From Isoptericola peretonis (GTDB lineage Bacteria > Actinomycetota > Actinomycetes > Actinomycetales > Cellulomonadaceae), in assembly GCA_023241745.1 (NCBI GenBank), contig JALQCY010000004.1, positions 427,756 to 491,755 of the forward strand: a DNA stretch of 64,000 nt, written 5' to 3'. Position 1 is the stretch's first letter, and every line of letters starts with the position of its first letter. Of this stretch, positions 46,446 through 57,434 are shown piece after piece. The notes below the pieces were generated by a model that was not told the DNA's origin, searched no databases, and was given only the letters and a program-made list of their open reading frames with translations. Made by a program: the position numbers and the translations under genes.

Positions 46446-48053
46446 ATGATGGCCACCGCTGTGCTGTACCTCGCGGCGGCGCTCGTGGGCGGCCTGGGCG
46501 CCACCTTCCTGCGGCTGCCGCCCCTGGTCGGGTTCCTCGCCGCGGGGTTCGCCCTCGGGGCCTCCGGCGCACCGGAGCTGCCCGGCCTGGAGACGGTCGC
46601 CGAGCTCGGTGTGGCACTGCTGCTGTTCGCCATCGGGCTGAAGCTGGACGTGCGGTCGTTGCTGCGGCCCGAGATCTGGCTGACCACCGTCGCGCACCTG
46701 GCGCTGAGCATCGCGATGGCGGTCGGCTTCCTCGGCCTGCTCGCCGTGGTCGGGCTGGGCCTGCTCGCCGACGAGTCGCTCGGGTCGCTGGCGCTGGTGG
46801 GGCTCGCCCTGTCCTTCTCCTCCACCGTGTTCGTCGTCAAGGTGCTGGAGGACCGCTCGGACACGACGGCGCTCTACGGGCGCATCGCCGTCGGCGTGCT
46901 CGTCGTGCAGGACGTCGTCGCCGTGGCGTTCCTCGCCGCCTCCACGGGCGAACCGCCCAGCCCGTGGGCGTTCGCGGTCGTGGCCCTGATCCCGGCCTCC
47001 TGGGTGCTGCGCCGGGTCTGGGACCGCGCGGGCCACGGGGAGCTGCAGGCCCTGTTCGGCGCGTTCGTCGCCCTCGTGCCCGGCTTCTGGCTGTTCGACG
47101 CGGTGGGGCTGTCCGGCGACCTGGGCGCGCTCGTCATGGGGGCGCTGCTCGCCGGGCACCCACGGGCCACCGAGCTGTCGCGCTCGCTGCTGACCGTCAA
47201 GGACCTCGCGCTCGTCGCCTTCTTCCTGCAGATCGGGCTGCACGGCATGCCGGCGCCCGTCGACGTCCTGCTCGCGGTGCTGCTCCTGCTCCTGCTGCCG
47301 CTCCAGGTGGCGGGCTACGCGCTGCTGCTGTGGCTCATGCGCCTGCGCCGCCGCACGTCGTTCCTCGTGGGCCTGGCGCTGGGCAACTTCTCCGAGTTCG
47401 GCATCATCGTCGTCGCCTTCGGCGCGACGGCGGGACTGCTCGACGAGGAGTGGACGGTCATCGTCTCGCTGGCCGTCGCCGCCAGCTTCGTCGTGTCGGC
47501 GATCGTCAACCGGCGGGGCGTGGAGCTCGCGAGCCGGCTCACCGGGCTGCTGCCGCGGCGTGACGTGGCGCGGTTGCACCCGGACGACCGCCCGGTCGAC
47601 GTCGGCCGGACCGACGCCGTCGTGCTGGGCCTCGGGCGTGTGGGCTCCGCGACCTACCGGCGGCTGCGCGACGTGCACGGCCTGACGGTCATCGGGGTCG
47701 AGCACGACCGCACCCGCGTCGCGGCCCTGCGCGCCGAGGGCATCGCCGTCGTGCCCGCCGACGCCACGGACCTGGAGTTCTGGGCCCGGGTGAAACGGGC
47801 CGGACGGGTGCGACTGGCCGTGCTGGCCATGCCGTTCCACAAGGCGAACCTCATCGCGCTGGCGCGGCTGCGCGCCGCGGGCTTCACCGGCCGGGTGGCG
47901 GCGATCGCCCGGTACGACGAGGACGCCGCCGAGCTGCGACGGCACGGCGCGGACGCCGTGTACCACCTGTACGGCGCCGCCGGGGCCGAGCTCGCCGACC
48001 GCGCCGCGGCCGACCTCGCGGCAGGTCGGGGGCCGGACCACGAGTCGCTGTGA
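46446..48053 (+). CDS. CPA2-family cation/proton antiporter with RCK/TrkA-N domain
   Basis: 535 residues. Eleven to twelve membrane helices occupy 1-375, including LPPLVGFLAAGFALGASGAP, ALSFSSTVFVVKVLEDR and LGNFSEFGIIVVAFG, typical of KefB/KefC/YbaL-type exchangers. A cytoplasmic Rossmann (TrkA-N) domain starts near 390 with AVVLGLGRVGSATYRRL (GxGxxG) and an acidic VEHD at the second strand end. It probably exchanges K+ or Na+ for H+, gated by nucleotide. GGGAGC precedes the start; ATG 46449 is an equal alternative. It is transcribed toward secA but probably independently. Confidence 0.92.
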   Translation: MMATAVLYLAAALVGGLGATFLRLPPLVGFLAAGFALGASGAPELPGLETVAELGVALLLFAIGLKLDVRSLLRPEIWLTTVAHLALSIAMAVGFLGLLAVVGLGLLADESLGSLALVGLALSFSSTVFVVKVLEDRSDTTALYGRIAVGVLVVQDVVAVAFLAASTGEPPSPWAFAVVALIPASWVLRRVWDRAGHGELQALFGAFVALVPGFWLFDAVGLSGDLGALVMGALLAGHPRATELSRSLLTVKDLALVAFFLQIGLHGMPAPVDVLLAVLLLLLLPLQVAGYALLLWLMRLRRRTSFLVGLALGNFSEFGIIVVAFGATAGLLDEEWTVIVSLAVAASFVVSAIVNRRGVELASRLTGLLPRRDVARLHPDDRPVDVGRTDAVVLGLGRVGSATYRRLRDVHGLTVIGVEHDRTRVAALRAEGIAVVPADATDLEFWARVKRAGRVRLAVLAMPFHKANLIALARLRAAGFTGRVAAIARYDEDAAELRRHGADAVYHLYGAAGAELADRAAADLAAGRGPDHESL

Positions 48054-48174
48054 GCCGGCGTCCGGCCCGGTCAAGGCGTGAGAACGGGGCCGTTCGCCCG
48101 ATCACGGCGCCGGGCGATGCACGAGGCGCCGTTCGTCCGTCGCGAACCGGTGCCGGACTTTCAGGCTCTCCGCC

Positions 48175-48180
48175 TAGGAT
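48175..48180 (+). promoter_or_regulatory. -10 box TAGGAT of secA
   Basis: TAGGAT fits TAnnnT and predicts a start near 48187. This gives a leader of about 110 bases before GTG 48298. An in-frame GTG at 48190, almost at the start site, could add 36 residues by leaderless initiation. Confidence 0.45.
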
Positions 48181-48297
48181 GGGCCGGGTGTGACCCAGGC
48201 GACGGCGCGGACGCGAGATCCCGACCGCCCGTCGTCGCCCGCCGTCGCGCCGCACGGTCCCGGACACCCCGGGGCGCCACCGACCCTGGAGTACTGC

Positions 48298-51294
<2,997 letters not shown>

Positions 51295-51312
51295 CCCGCA
51301 CGCCGAGTCGCT

Positions 51313-51345
51313 GAGGGGCCCGCACGCAGCGCGTGCGGGCCCCTC
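51313..51345 (+). terminator. Terminator hairpin after secA
   Basis: A perfect 15-bp inverted repeat (GAGGGGCCCGCACGC, three-base loop) followed by CTCCGTCTC. Being symmetric, it could also serve the convergent Rv3235-like gene. Confidence 0.85.
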
Positions 51346-51367
51346 TCCGTCTCGGCAGGCGGGTGGC

Positions 51368-52051
51368 TCACCCCATCTCGAGCACCGCCACGCGCCACGC
51401 GCCACGGCGTGCCTCCAGGCGGACGGCGGCGGCCCGCACCCGGCCCTCGTCGTCCAGCACCACGGTGGCCTCGGCGACGTCCTCGCCCAGGCGGACGAGG
51501 CGCACCCGCCTGACCTGGACGGGGCGGTGGTGCTCGGTGGGCCGCGGCCCGTCGTGGGCCAGGCCGATCCGGGCGCGCTCGGCGAGCTGGTCGCGCACCT
51601 GCGGAGTGACCCAGCGGGCCAGGTGAGCGGCCGGACGCTCACCGCGCAGCACCTCCACCGCGGCACGCACCACCGCGCAGCACTGCGCCGTCGGGTCCGG
51701 GAGCGGCGAAGGCGCGCTCTCCCGGAGCGGACGGACCGGGAGGTCCTCGTCCTCCTCGGCGGCTCGGCGCCGCACGCCGGGTTCGCCGACACGCACACGG
51801 CGCGGTCGTGACCCTGGCCGCGTGCTCGCCTCGGGGTAGCCCGCGGGACCCGACAGCCGCGGGGTGCCCGAGACGCGGATCGGGCGGGCGGCCGTCGCGC
51901 CTACGTCCTCCCGGGCGTCGGCCCCCGGCGCGGCACCCTCGACGTCGGCGGCAGCCTGTCGGGGCGAGGTGGGTTCCTGCGGCGCCGCCGTGGGCGCGAC
52001 GTGCGCGGTGGACGTCCCTCGCGCGGTGGTGGTCGTGGTCGTCGCGGTCAT
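51368..52051 (-). CDS. Rv3235-family protein
   Basis: 227 residues. Residues 1-115 are low complexity, rich in Thr, Ala and Pro. The C-terminal 110 residues fold-like segment CCAVVRAAVEVLRGERPAAHLARWVTPQVRDQL, followed by beta strands ending AWRVAVLEMG, matches the actinobacterial family typified by Rv3235, which lies near secA1 in mycobacteria. Function unknown; a cystatin/NTF2-like domain is plausible. No signal peptide. It converges with secA and follows the LysM gene by 39 bp. Confidence 0.8.
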   Translation of the reverse strand: MTATTTTTTARGTSTAHVAPTAAPQEPTSPRQAAADVEGAAPGADAREDVGATAARPIRVSGTPRLSGPAGYPEASTRPGSRPRRVRVGEPGVRRRAAEEDEDLPVRPLRESAPSPLPDPTAQCCAVVRAAVEVLRGERPAAHLARWVTPQVRDQLAERARIGLAHDGPRPTEHHRPVQVRRVRLVRLGEDVAEATVVLDDEGRVRAAAVRLEARRGAWRVAVLEMG

Positions 52052-52090
52052 GGTGCCCTCCGGTGGGTGGGTCTCGGACGTCGCGTGCCG

Positions 52091-52867
52091 TCAGGCGGGG
52101 ACGCGCAGGATCTGGCCGGGCAGCAGGCGGTCGGGGTCGGCGCCGATGACGTCGCGGTTGACGTCGTGCCACCGGGTCACCTCGCGCAGCACCTCGGCGT
52201 CGGTGGGGTTTCCGCCGAGGTGCCGCGCCGCGAGGCCCCACAGCGTGTCGCCGCGGAGCACCACGTGGGTGGCCTCGGCGTCGGTGGTCGTCGTGCGTGC
52301 GACAGGGGAGGCATCGACCTCCTCGACGGCCGTGTCGGCGGGCTCTTCCGTGACCGGGGACGCCGGGCGCGCGTCGTCGGTGGTCGGCTGCCAGCCGAGA
52401 TCGAGAACGACGGACGGCCCGGCGGCGGGCTCGGCGGGCGGGACGTCGGCGGCCAGCGCGGCGGTCGGGGCGAGGGCGAGGCCGGCGCCCACGCCCACGC
52501 CGACGGCGGAGCGGACCAGACGGCGGACGGCGGCGGGTGCGAGTCGTTCGACGGCGGCCTCGCCCGCGCGCCACCGGCGGCCGACCCGAGATGCGGCGAC
52601 GCAGCCGAGGGCGAGCGCGCCGCTCACCACCAGCCACGCGGCGGCGGCAAGGCCGGCGACGAGCACGGCGAGCTCCACCCAGCGGTCGACCGTGAGTCCT
52701 GCCGCCGCAGCGGCCGTCGGCGGCGCGAGCGCGGCGGCACGCAGCAGGAGGGCGGTCCCTGCGCCGCCTGCGCCGACGGTGAGGAGGACGAGCGTGCCGA
52801 TCCCGCCCGGTCGCCGGTGGGCGCCGCCGCCCCGCGCGATCCGTCCCGGCTGCGTGCTACCGCCCAT
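52091..52867 (-). CDS. LysM-domain membrane protein
   Basis: 258 residues from ATG 52867, preceded by GAGGAGG. Three hydrophobic segments (about 25-50, 62-90 and 120-140, the last ending ALAAD like a cleavage site) precede an extracytoplasmic acidic linker. A single LysM domain closes the protein: THVVLRGDTLWGLAARHLG to LLPGQILRVPA. LysM binds peptidoglycan N-acetylglucosamine, so the protein probably bridges membrane and wall. It is read in the same direction as the Rv3235-like gene and diverges from the next gene. Confidence 0.85.
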   Translation of the reverse strand: MGGSTQPGRIARGGGAHRRPGGIGTLVLLTVGAGGAGTALLLRAAALAPPTAAAAAGLTVDRWVELAVLVAGLAAAAWLVVSGALALGCVAASRVGRRWRAGEAAVERLAPAAVRRLVRSAVGVGVGAGLALAPTAALAADVPPAEPAAGPSVVLDLGWQPTTDDARPASPVTEEPADTAVEEVDASPVARTTTTDAEATHVVLRGDTLWGLAARHLGGNPTDAEVLREVTRWHDVNRDVIGADPDRLLPGQILRVPA

Positions 52868-53024
52868 CAGGTCCTCCTCGTCCCGCGCCGCTGGTCCATG
52901 ACATCCTCGATGGTGCCTGTTGGTAGCGGTTGATGTCTTCTGGTGAAGGTTATTGAAGCGGACTGGTGTCGGGTCTGTCCACCCGGGCATCCTGGGTGCT
53001 TCGAGCCGCGACGAGAGGATCGTG

Positions 53025-53573
53025 ATGACGGGCAGGGGTCCGGCAAGGTGGGAGCTGCTCTTCGCCGACCTCGAAGCGCGCTTCGAGGCGGAGGAGGTCG
53101 CCGAGCGCGAGGGGGCCGTCGCCGAGCTGACACGCGCCGAGCAGGCGTCCATCCCGTTGGTGGACCGGCTGCGGGCGGCTTCAGGCGGTGTCCTGCGGCT
53201 CGAGCTGCTCGACGGCGAGGGGCTCGAGGGGACGGTCTCGCGCGTCGCCCGCGCCTGGGTGCTCCTCGACGGGCACGGCGCCCGCGGCCGGGTGCAGCAC
53301 CTGGTACCGACGAGGGCGCTCGCCACCGTCGTGGGGCTGGGGCGGTCGGCGACGCCTTCCGGTGCGATGACGGACGGGCTCGGCCTGGGTCATGTGCTGC
53401 GCGGGCTGCAGCGCGACCGGGCGCGGGTGCTGGTCCGCACCGCGGGCGGCTCGGTCACCGGACGGATCGGCCGGGTGGGCGCCGACCACCTCGACGTCGA
53501 GGAGGCGGACCGGGCCCGGCAAGTCGTGCGCACGGTGCCGTTCGGCGCCGTGCTGCGGGTCAGCGAGGCGTGA
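53025..53573 (+). CDS. Conserved hypothetical protein, possible Sm-like/beta-barrel repeat
   Basis: 182 residues from ATG 53025 (GAGAGG six bases upstream). An acidic helical start (ELLFADLEARFEAEEVAEREGAVAELTRAEQASI) leads to a segment VLRLELLDGEGLEGTVSRVARAWVLLDG that is echoed later by RARVLVRTAGGSVTGRIGRVGADHLDVEEAD. Each copy looks like a small five-stranded barrel with a Gly-x-Val/Ile turn, as in Sm-like folds; this is inference from pattern only. No signal or membrane segment. The function is unknown to me. It converges with the HTH gene, 30 bp between stops. Confidence 0.7.
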   Translation: MTGRGPARWELLFADLEARFEAEEVAEREGAVAELTRAEQASIPLVDRLRAASGGVLRLELLDGEGLEGTVSRVARAWVLLDGHGARGRVQHLVPTRALATVVGLGRSATPSGAMTDGLGLGHVLRGLQRDRARVLVRTAGGSVTGRIGRVGADHLDVEEADRARQVVRTVPFGAVLRVSEA

Positions 53574-53603
53574 CCCGCGCGGGCCCGCCGGGCGACGGCC
53601 GGG

Positions 53604-53813
53604 TCAGAGGTCGCCCGACGCGATCCGCTGGCGCGTCCGGGCGTACTGGCGCTCGATGTACTCCTCGAGCTTGCTGGCCTCGACCCGCCACACCTTCTTC
53701 GGCCCGACCTGGATGGCAGGCAGCTCGCCGGAGCGCACCAGGGAGTACGCCTGCGTGCTGGAGATGTTGAGCATCTCCTGCACGTCCGCGAGAGAGAGGA
53801 ACCGGCTGGCCAT
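53604..53813 (-). CDS. Small helix-turn-helix DNA-binding protein (excisionase/MerR-like HTH_17)
   Basis: 69 residues: FLSLADVQEMLNISSTQAYSLVRSGELPAIQVGPKKVWRVEASKLEEYIERQYARTRQRI. The first half is a winged-helix HTH_17 motif that recognises DNA through the ISSTQAYSLV helix. The wing QVGPKKVWRVEASKLEEYI is typical of the excisionase/AlpA/BldC-like group. It would regulate transcription rather than recombination, since no integrase is nearby and homologues are core genes in this order. It diverges from the SAF-domain gene. Confidence 0.85.
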   Translation of the reverse strand: MASRFLSLADVQEMLNISSTQAYSLVRSGELPAIQVGPKKVWRVEASKLEEYIERQYARTRQRIASGDL

Positions 53814-53943
53814 ACGGGCAATTCTGGCACAGCGGTCGCGACGGATGCTCCTGGTTGTCCACAGTGGTTGCCGGAAGCAGGCACCGGGTGCCCGATGATA
53901 GGTTCCGGCGCGACGCTGCGCCCCTGACCCCCGGAGGACGTCC

Positions 53944-54600
53944 GTGAGCACCGACCCCTTGCCGGCCCCCGTCGCCGCACGTCTGCGCCGGCCCACGTGG
54001 CGCGACCCGCGGCTCGTCGTCGGCGTCGTCATCGTCGCGGCGTCGGTGGCCCTCGGTTCCTGGGCCGTGTCGTCCGCCGGGCGCACGGTTCCCGTGTACG
54101 TGGCGGACGGCACCCTCACCCCCGGCGAGGCGGTGGACGCGTCCCGGCTGCGGACGGTCGACGTCCGGATCGACGCCGGCACCGAGCTCTACCTGCGGGC
54201 GGACCAGGACCTGCCCGCCGAGCTGGTGGCGCTGCGCGTCGTCGACGACGGGGAGCTCGTGGCGCGGTCGGCCCTGGGCGACGGGGCAGACGTCGACGTC
54301 CGGTCGGTCTCCGTGCCGGTCGACCAAGCCATGTCCGCCCGCGTGACCGCCGGCTCCGTCGTCGACCTGTGGTCGGCGCCCGAGGCCCCGGCCGGGGCCG
54401 ACGCACCCGCCGCCGAGCCCTCGCCCCTGGTGGAGGGCGTCGTCGTGGAACAGGTCGACGAGGCGGGCTCCGGGCTCGTCGTGGCAGACGGTGCCACGCT
54501 GCACGTGCTCGTCCCGGCCGACGACCTGCCCGCCGTCCTGAGCGCGCTCGCGGACCCGGGCGCGGTGACCGTGGTCCCGCGGGCCGGGGCCGGCGCCTGA
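53944..54600 (+). CDS. SAF-domain membrane protein (CpaB-like)
   Basis: 218 residues from GTG 53944, with GGAGG upstream. A single membrane helix near 25-45 (VVGVVIVAASVALGSWAVS) precedes an extracytoplasmic SAF domain: VPVYVADGTLTPGEAVDASRLRTVDV and DGELVARSAL. CpaB-type proteins assemble Flp/Tad pili, and SAF domains also bind sugars. The stop shares one base with the next start (TGATG). The neighbouring CpaE-like ATPase fits a reduced pilus-assembly or localisation module, but no pilin, CpaF or TadBC gene is in the window. Confidence 0.82.
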   Translation: MSTDPLPAPVAARLRRPTWRDPRLVVGVVIVAASVALGSWAVSSAGRTVPVYVADGTLTPGEAVDASRLRTVDVRIDAGTELYLRADQDLPAELVALRVVDDGELVARSALGDGADVDVRSVSVPVDQAMSARVTAGSVVDLWSAPEAPAGADAPAAEPSPLVEGVVVEQVDEAGSGLVVADGATLHVLVPADDLPAVLSALADPGAVTVVPRAGAGA

Positions 54601-55964
54601 TGGCTGCCGGCGTCACCGTGCTCTGCGCGGTGCGGGGCGCAGCCGAGACCGACGTGGTCGTCGCGCTCGGCGGGCCCGGCTCCGGAGCCACGGTCACCCG
54701 CCGCTGCGGCGACGTCGCCGAGCTCCTGGCCGCGGCCGCCGCGGGCGCGGGGGTCGTCGCCGTGGTCTCCGCGGACCTGCCCGGCCTGGACCGGGAGACG
54801 GTCGGCAGGCTCCACGGGGCGGGGGTGCGGGTCGTCGCGCTGGGCGAGGACGCGGCGCCGGCGGCGCGGCTGCACGCCCTCGGCGTCGACGCCGTGGTGG
54901 AGCGGTACGACGAGGCCGTGCTGCTCGCGGCCGTCCGGGACGCGGCCTCGGTGCGTGCCGGTGCGCCGCCCGTGGCAGGATCGCCCGCCGATCTCGTCCT
55001 GGGACGTGGGGCGGACGGGGCTTCCGGCGACGTCTTCCCCGCGGACGACCTCGCGGGCCTCGACGATCTCCAGGCGGGCGACGGTCCGCGTCGCGGCAGG
55101 GTGGTGGCGGTGTGGGGCCCTGTCGGCGCGCCGGGACGGACGACGGTGGCCCTCGAGCTCGGAGCCGCCCTCGGCGGGCTCTCGTCCCGGGCCCGACGGC
55201 GTCACGGCCGCGCCCGCCGTGATGTGGTGGCGCCCCCGCCGGAGAGCGTCCTGCTGGTCGATGCCGACACGTACGGCGCCTCGATCGCGGCCCGTCTGGG
55301 GCTGCTCGACGACGCCCCGGGCCTGGCAGCCGCCGCCCGAGCGGCGGGCCAGGGTTCTCTCGACCTGTCGACGCTGGCCCGGCACAGCCCGGTGGTCGGT
55401 GGTCGTCTTCGCGTGCTGACCGGGATCACGCGAGCGGCACGCTGGCCCGAGCTCCCCGCCAGCGCGATCGAGGTGGTGCTGGAGCGCGCCCGCGAGCTCG
55501 CGGACTGGACGGTGGTGGACTGCGGCGCGCTGCTCGAGGCCGACGAGCTGCTCATGTACGACACGCACGCGCCGCAGCGCAACGGGGCGACTCTGGCGGC
55601 GCTCCAGGCCGCGGACGTCGTCGTGGTCGTCGGGGCCGCCGACCCGGTGGGGATCCAGCGGCTCGTCCGCGGGCTCGAGGACCTGCGCGAGGTGCCCGTG
55701 CCGGTGGCGGGGGAGCGGGTCGTGGTCGCGAACCGCGTGCGGGCGTCGGCGGTGGGCGCGCACCCCGAGGCGGCCGTGCGCGACGCGCTGGCACGCTACG
55801 CGGCGGTGGAGGACGTGCACGTCGTCCCGGACGATGCCGCAGGGCTCGACGCCGCGCTGCTGGCGGGACGCACGCTGGCCGAGGAGGTGCCCGGTTCGCC
55901 GGTGGGCGCGGCGTTCGCCGGGCTCGCCGAACGGCTGCGGGCGGTCGTCGCCGCGGCGGTGTGA
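54600..55964 (+). CDS. CpaE/Ssd-like MinD-family protein
   Basis: 454 residues. An N-terminal receiver-like domain (1-120, AGVVAVVSADLPGLDRETVGRLHGAGVRVVAL) lacks an evident phosphoacceptor context. The C-terminal MinD/ParA-type domain has VVAVWGPVGAPGRTTVALELG, where Arg 180 replaces the lysine of the usual deviant Walker A, then LLVDADTYGASIAARLGLLDDAPGL and DWTVVDCGALLEAD. Such proteins position pilus or division machinery; the mycobacterial relative Ssd affects septum formation. Loss of the lysine may weaken ATP hydrolysis. It is coupled to the SAF-domain gene. Confidence 0.82.
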   Translation: MAAGVTVLCAVRGAAETDVVVALGGPGSGATVTRRCGDVAELLAAAAAGAGVVAVVSADLPGLDRETVGRLHGAGVRVVALGEDAAPAARLHALGVDAVVERYDEAVLLAAVRDAASVRAGAPPVAGSPADLVLGRGADGASGDVFPADDLAGLDDLQAGDGPRRGRVVAVWGPVGAPGRTTVALELGAALGGLSSRARRRHGRARRDVVAPPPESVLLVDADTYGASIAARLGLLDDAPGLAAAARAAGQGSLDLSTLARHSPVVGGRLRVLTGITRAARWPELPASAIEVVLERARELADWTVVDCGALLEADELLMYDTHAPQRNGATLAALQAADVVVVVGAADPVGIQRLVRGLEDLREVPVPVAGERVVVANRVRASAVGAHPEAAVRDALARYAAVEDVHVVPDDAAGLDAALLAGRTLAEEVPGSPVGAAFAGLAERLRAVVAAAV

Positions 55965-55997
55965 GCGCCGGGACGCCGCGGGCGGCAGACTGTGCGC

Positions 55998-56531
55998 ATG
56001 CGCATCTATGTTCCCGCCACCCTGGACGAGCTCGAGGGGGCCGTCGTCGCCGCCGGAGGTGCTCGCTGGGACGTCCCGGCCCGCCGGGCGCACGCCGTGA
56101 CGCCCGCCATGGTGCGGGAGCTCCCCGACGATGACGACGAGACCCGCGAGTACGAGGCGTTCCTCGCGGCAGCCGACGACTCGCTGGCCCTCGTGGCCGC
56201 ACGGCGCGACGTCCCGCCGCTGCGCGCCGTCGTGTCGGTCGACGTGCCGGACACCTCGGTCACCGCGGCGGTCGGGGCCGAGGAGGCCAGCGCGGTGGAC
56301 GTCGCCGCGCTCTCCGGCGTGGCCGTCGTCGCCGTCCATGTGGACGAGCCGGAGGCGGCGGACGACGTGCGGGCCGTGCTCGCCGCCGCCGACGAGGAGA
56401 ACGACGCCGAGCGCGCGGGCGACGTCGGCGCGACGTCCGAGGAGGCGCTCGACGCCGCGCTCCAGCGGGTCACCGATCGCGACCTGCTCTGGTACGACCC
56501 GACCGAGATCTCCCAGATCCCTCGCCCCTGA
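55998..56531 (+). CDS. DUF6912-like acidic protein
   Basis: 177 residues from ATG 55998; GTG 55992 is an alternative. The start MRIYVPATLDELEGAVV and the later VVSVDVPDTSVTAAV, VVAVHVDEPEAADDVRAVLAAADEENDAERAGD suggest a ferredoxin-like alpha/beta fold. The very acidic sequence ends LLWYDPTEISQIPRP. The pattern matches an actinobacterial family of unknown function found near aroA/rsgA. No membrane segment or catalytic motif. It converges with hisN, 13 bp between stops. Confidence 0.72.
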   Translation: MRIYVPATLDELEGAVVAAGGARWDVPARRAHAVTPAMVRELPDDDDETREYEAFLAAADDSLALVAARRDVPPLRAVVSVDVPDTSVTAAVGAEEASAVDVAALSGVAVVAVHVDEPEAADDVRAVLAAADEENDAERAGDVGATSEEALDAALQRVTDRDLLWYDPTEISQIPRP

Positions 56532-56544
56532 GCGTGGCGGCGGG

Positions 56545-57366
56545 TCAGCCGAGGTAGACGAGCGTCTCGTCGTGGAGAAGGCCGTTCGTGGCGAGCGCGT
56601 TGCCGTGCCAGGGGCCGGGGGCACCGTCGAGCGCGGTGAACCGGCCACCGGCCTCCGTGACGATGGGCACGAGGGCGGCCATGTCGTAGACCTCGAGCTC
56701 GGGCTCGGCGGCGATGTCCGCGGCGCCCTCGGCGACGAGCATGTACGACCAGAAGTCGCCGTACCCGCGCGTGCGCCACACCTGACGGGTGAGGTCGAGG
56801 AATCCGTTGAGCTTGCCGTGCTCCTCCCAGCCGGACAGGGACGAGTAGGCGAACGACGCGTCGCCGAGCGTGCTCACGCCGGAGACCGCCATCCGGGACG
56901 CCGACGCGAGCGACTTGCCCGTCCAGGCGCCTGACCCCCTCGCCGCCCACCAGCGGCGGCCGAGCGCGGGCGCGGAGACCAGGCCCATGACGACGTCCTC
57001 GCCGTCGGCCAGCGCGATGAGCGTGGCCCACACGGGGACGCCGCGCACGAAGTTCTTGGTCCCGTCGATGGGGTCGATGATCCAGCGCCGCGCGCCGCTG
57101 CCGGCGGAGCCGTACTCCTCGCCGACGATCGCGTCACGGGTGCGGGCCCGGTGCAGCTGGGCGCGGATGAACTCCTCGGCGGACCGGTCGGCGTCGGAGA
57201 CCGGCGTGTTGTCGGGCTTGCGCTCCACGTGCAGGTCCAGGGCCTTGAAGCGGGACATGGTGATCGCGTCCACCTGGTCCGCGATCACGTGGGCCAGGCG
57301 CAGGTCGTCCTCGTACGTGCGCGCAGGCCCGCTGGTCGGGCTGGGAGACGGCTGGGTGTACGACAC
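56545..57366 (-). CDS. hisN: Inositol-monophosphatase-family histidinol-phosphatase
   Basis: 273 residues from GTG 57366. Metal-site motifs of the IMPase superfamily are complete: GEEYG near 80, WIIDPIDGTKNFVRGVPVWATLIAL near 95, and EVYDMAALVPIVTEAGGRF near 225. In actinobacteria this subgroup is HisN, which dephosphorylates histidinol phosphate in histidine synthesis; inositol phosphate or PAP phosphatase activity is the alternative. A -10 box seven bases upstream suggests a leaderless mRNA independent of rsgA-aroA. Confidence 0.88.
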   Translation of the reverse strand: MSYTQPSPSPTSGPARTYEDDLRLAHVIADQVDAITMSRFKALDLHVERKPDNTPVSDADRSAEEFIRAQLHRARTRDAIVGEEYGSAGSGARRWIIDPIDGTKNFVRGVPVWATLIALADGEDVVMGLVSAPALGRRWWAARGSGAWTGKSLASASRMAVSGVSTLGDASFAYSSLSGWEEHGKLNGFLDLTRQVWRTRGYGDFWSYMLVAEGAADIAAEPELEVYDMAALVPIVTEAGGRFTALDGAPGPWHGNALATNGLLHDETLVYLG

Positions 57367-57373
57367 GCCTCAC

Positions 57374-57379
57374 ACGGTA
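57374..57379 (-). promoter_or_regulatory. -10 box TACCGT, leaderless promoter of hisN
   Basis: On the minus strand TACCGT lies seven bases before GTG 57366, with no Shine-Dalgarno sequence between, consistent with initiation at the transcript 5' end. Confidence 0.45.
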
Positions 57380-57434
57380 GCGGTCCGACGGCGCCGCCAG
57401 GCCCCCGGCGCGCGGTGCGCGGCCGGAGTGCCGG

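Noticed and set aside
53604-53813. Phage excisionase
   Set aside because: The protein resembles excisionase-type HTH domains, but no integrase, attachment site or other phage gene is near, and the context is core chromosomal.
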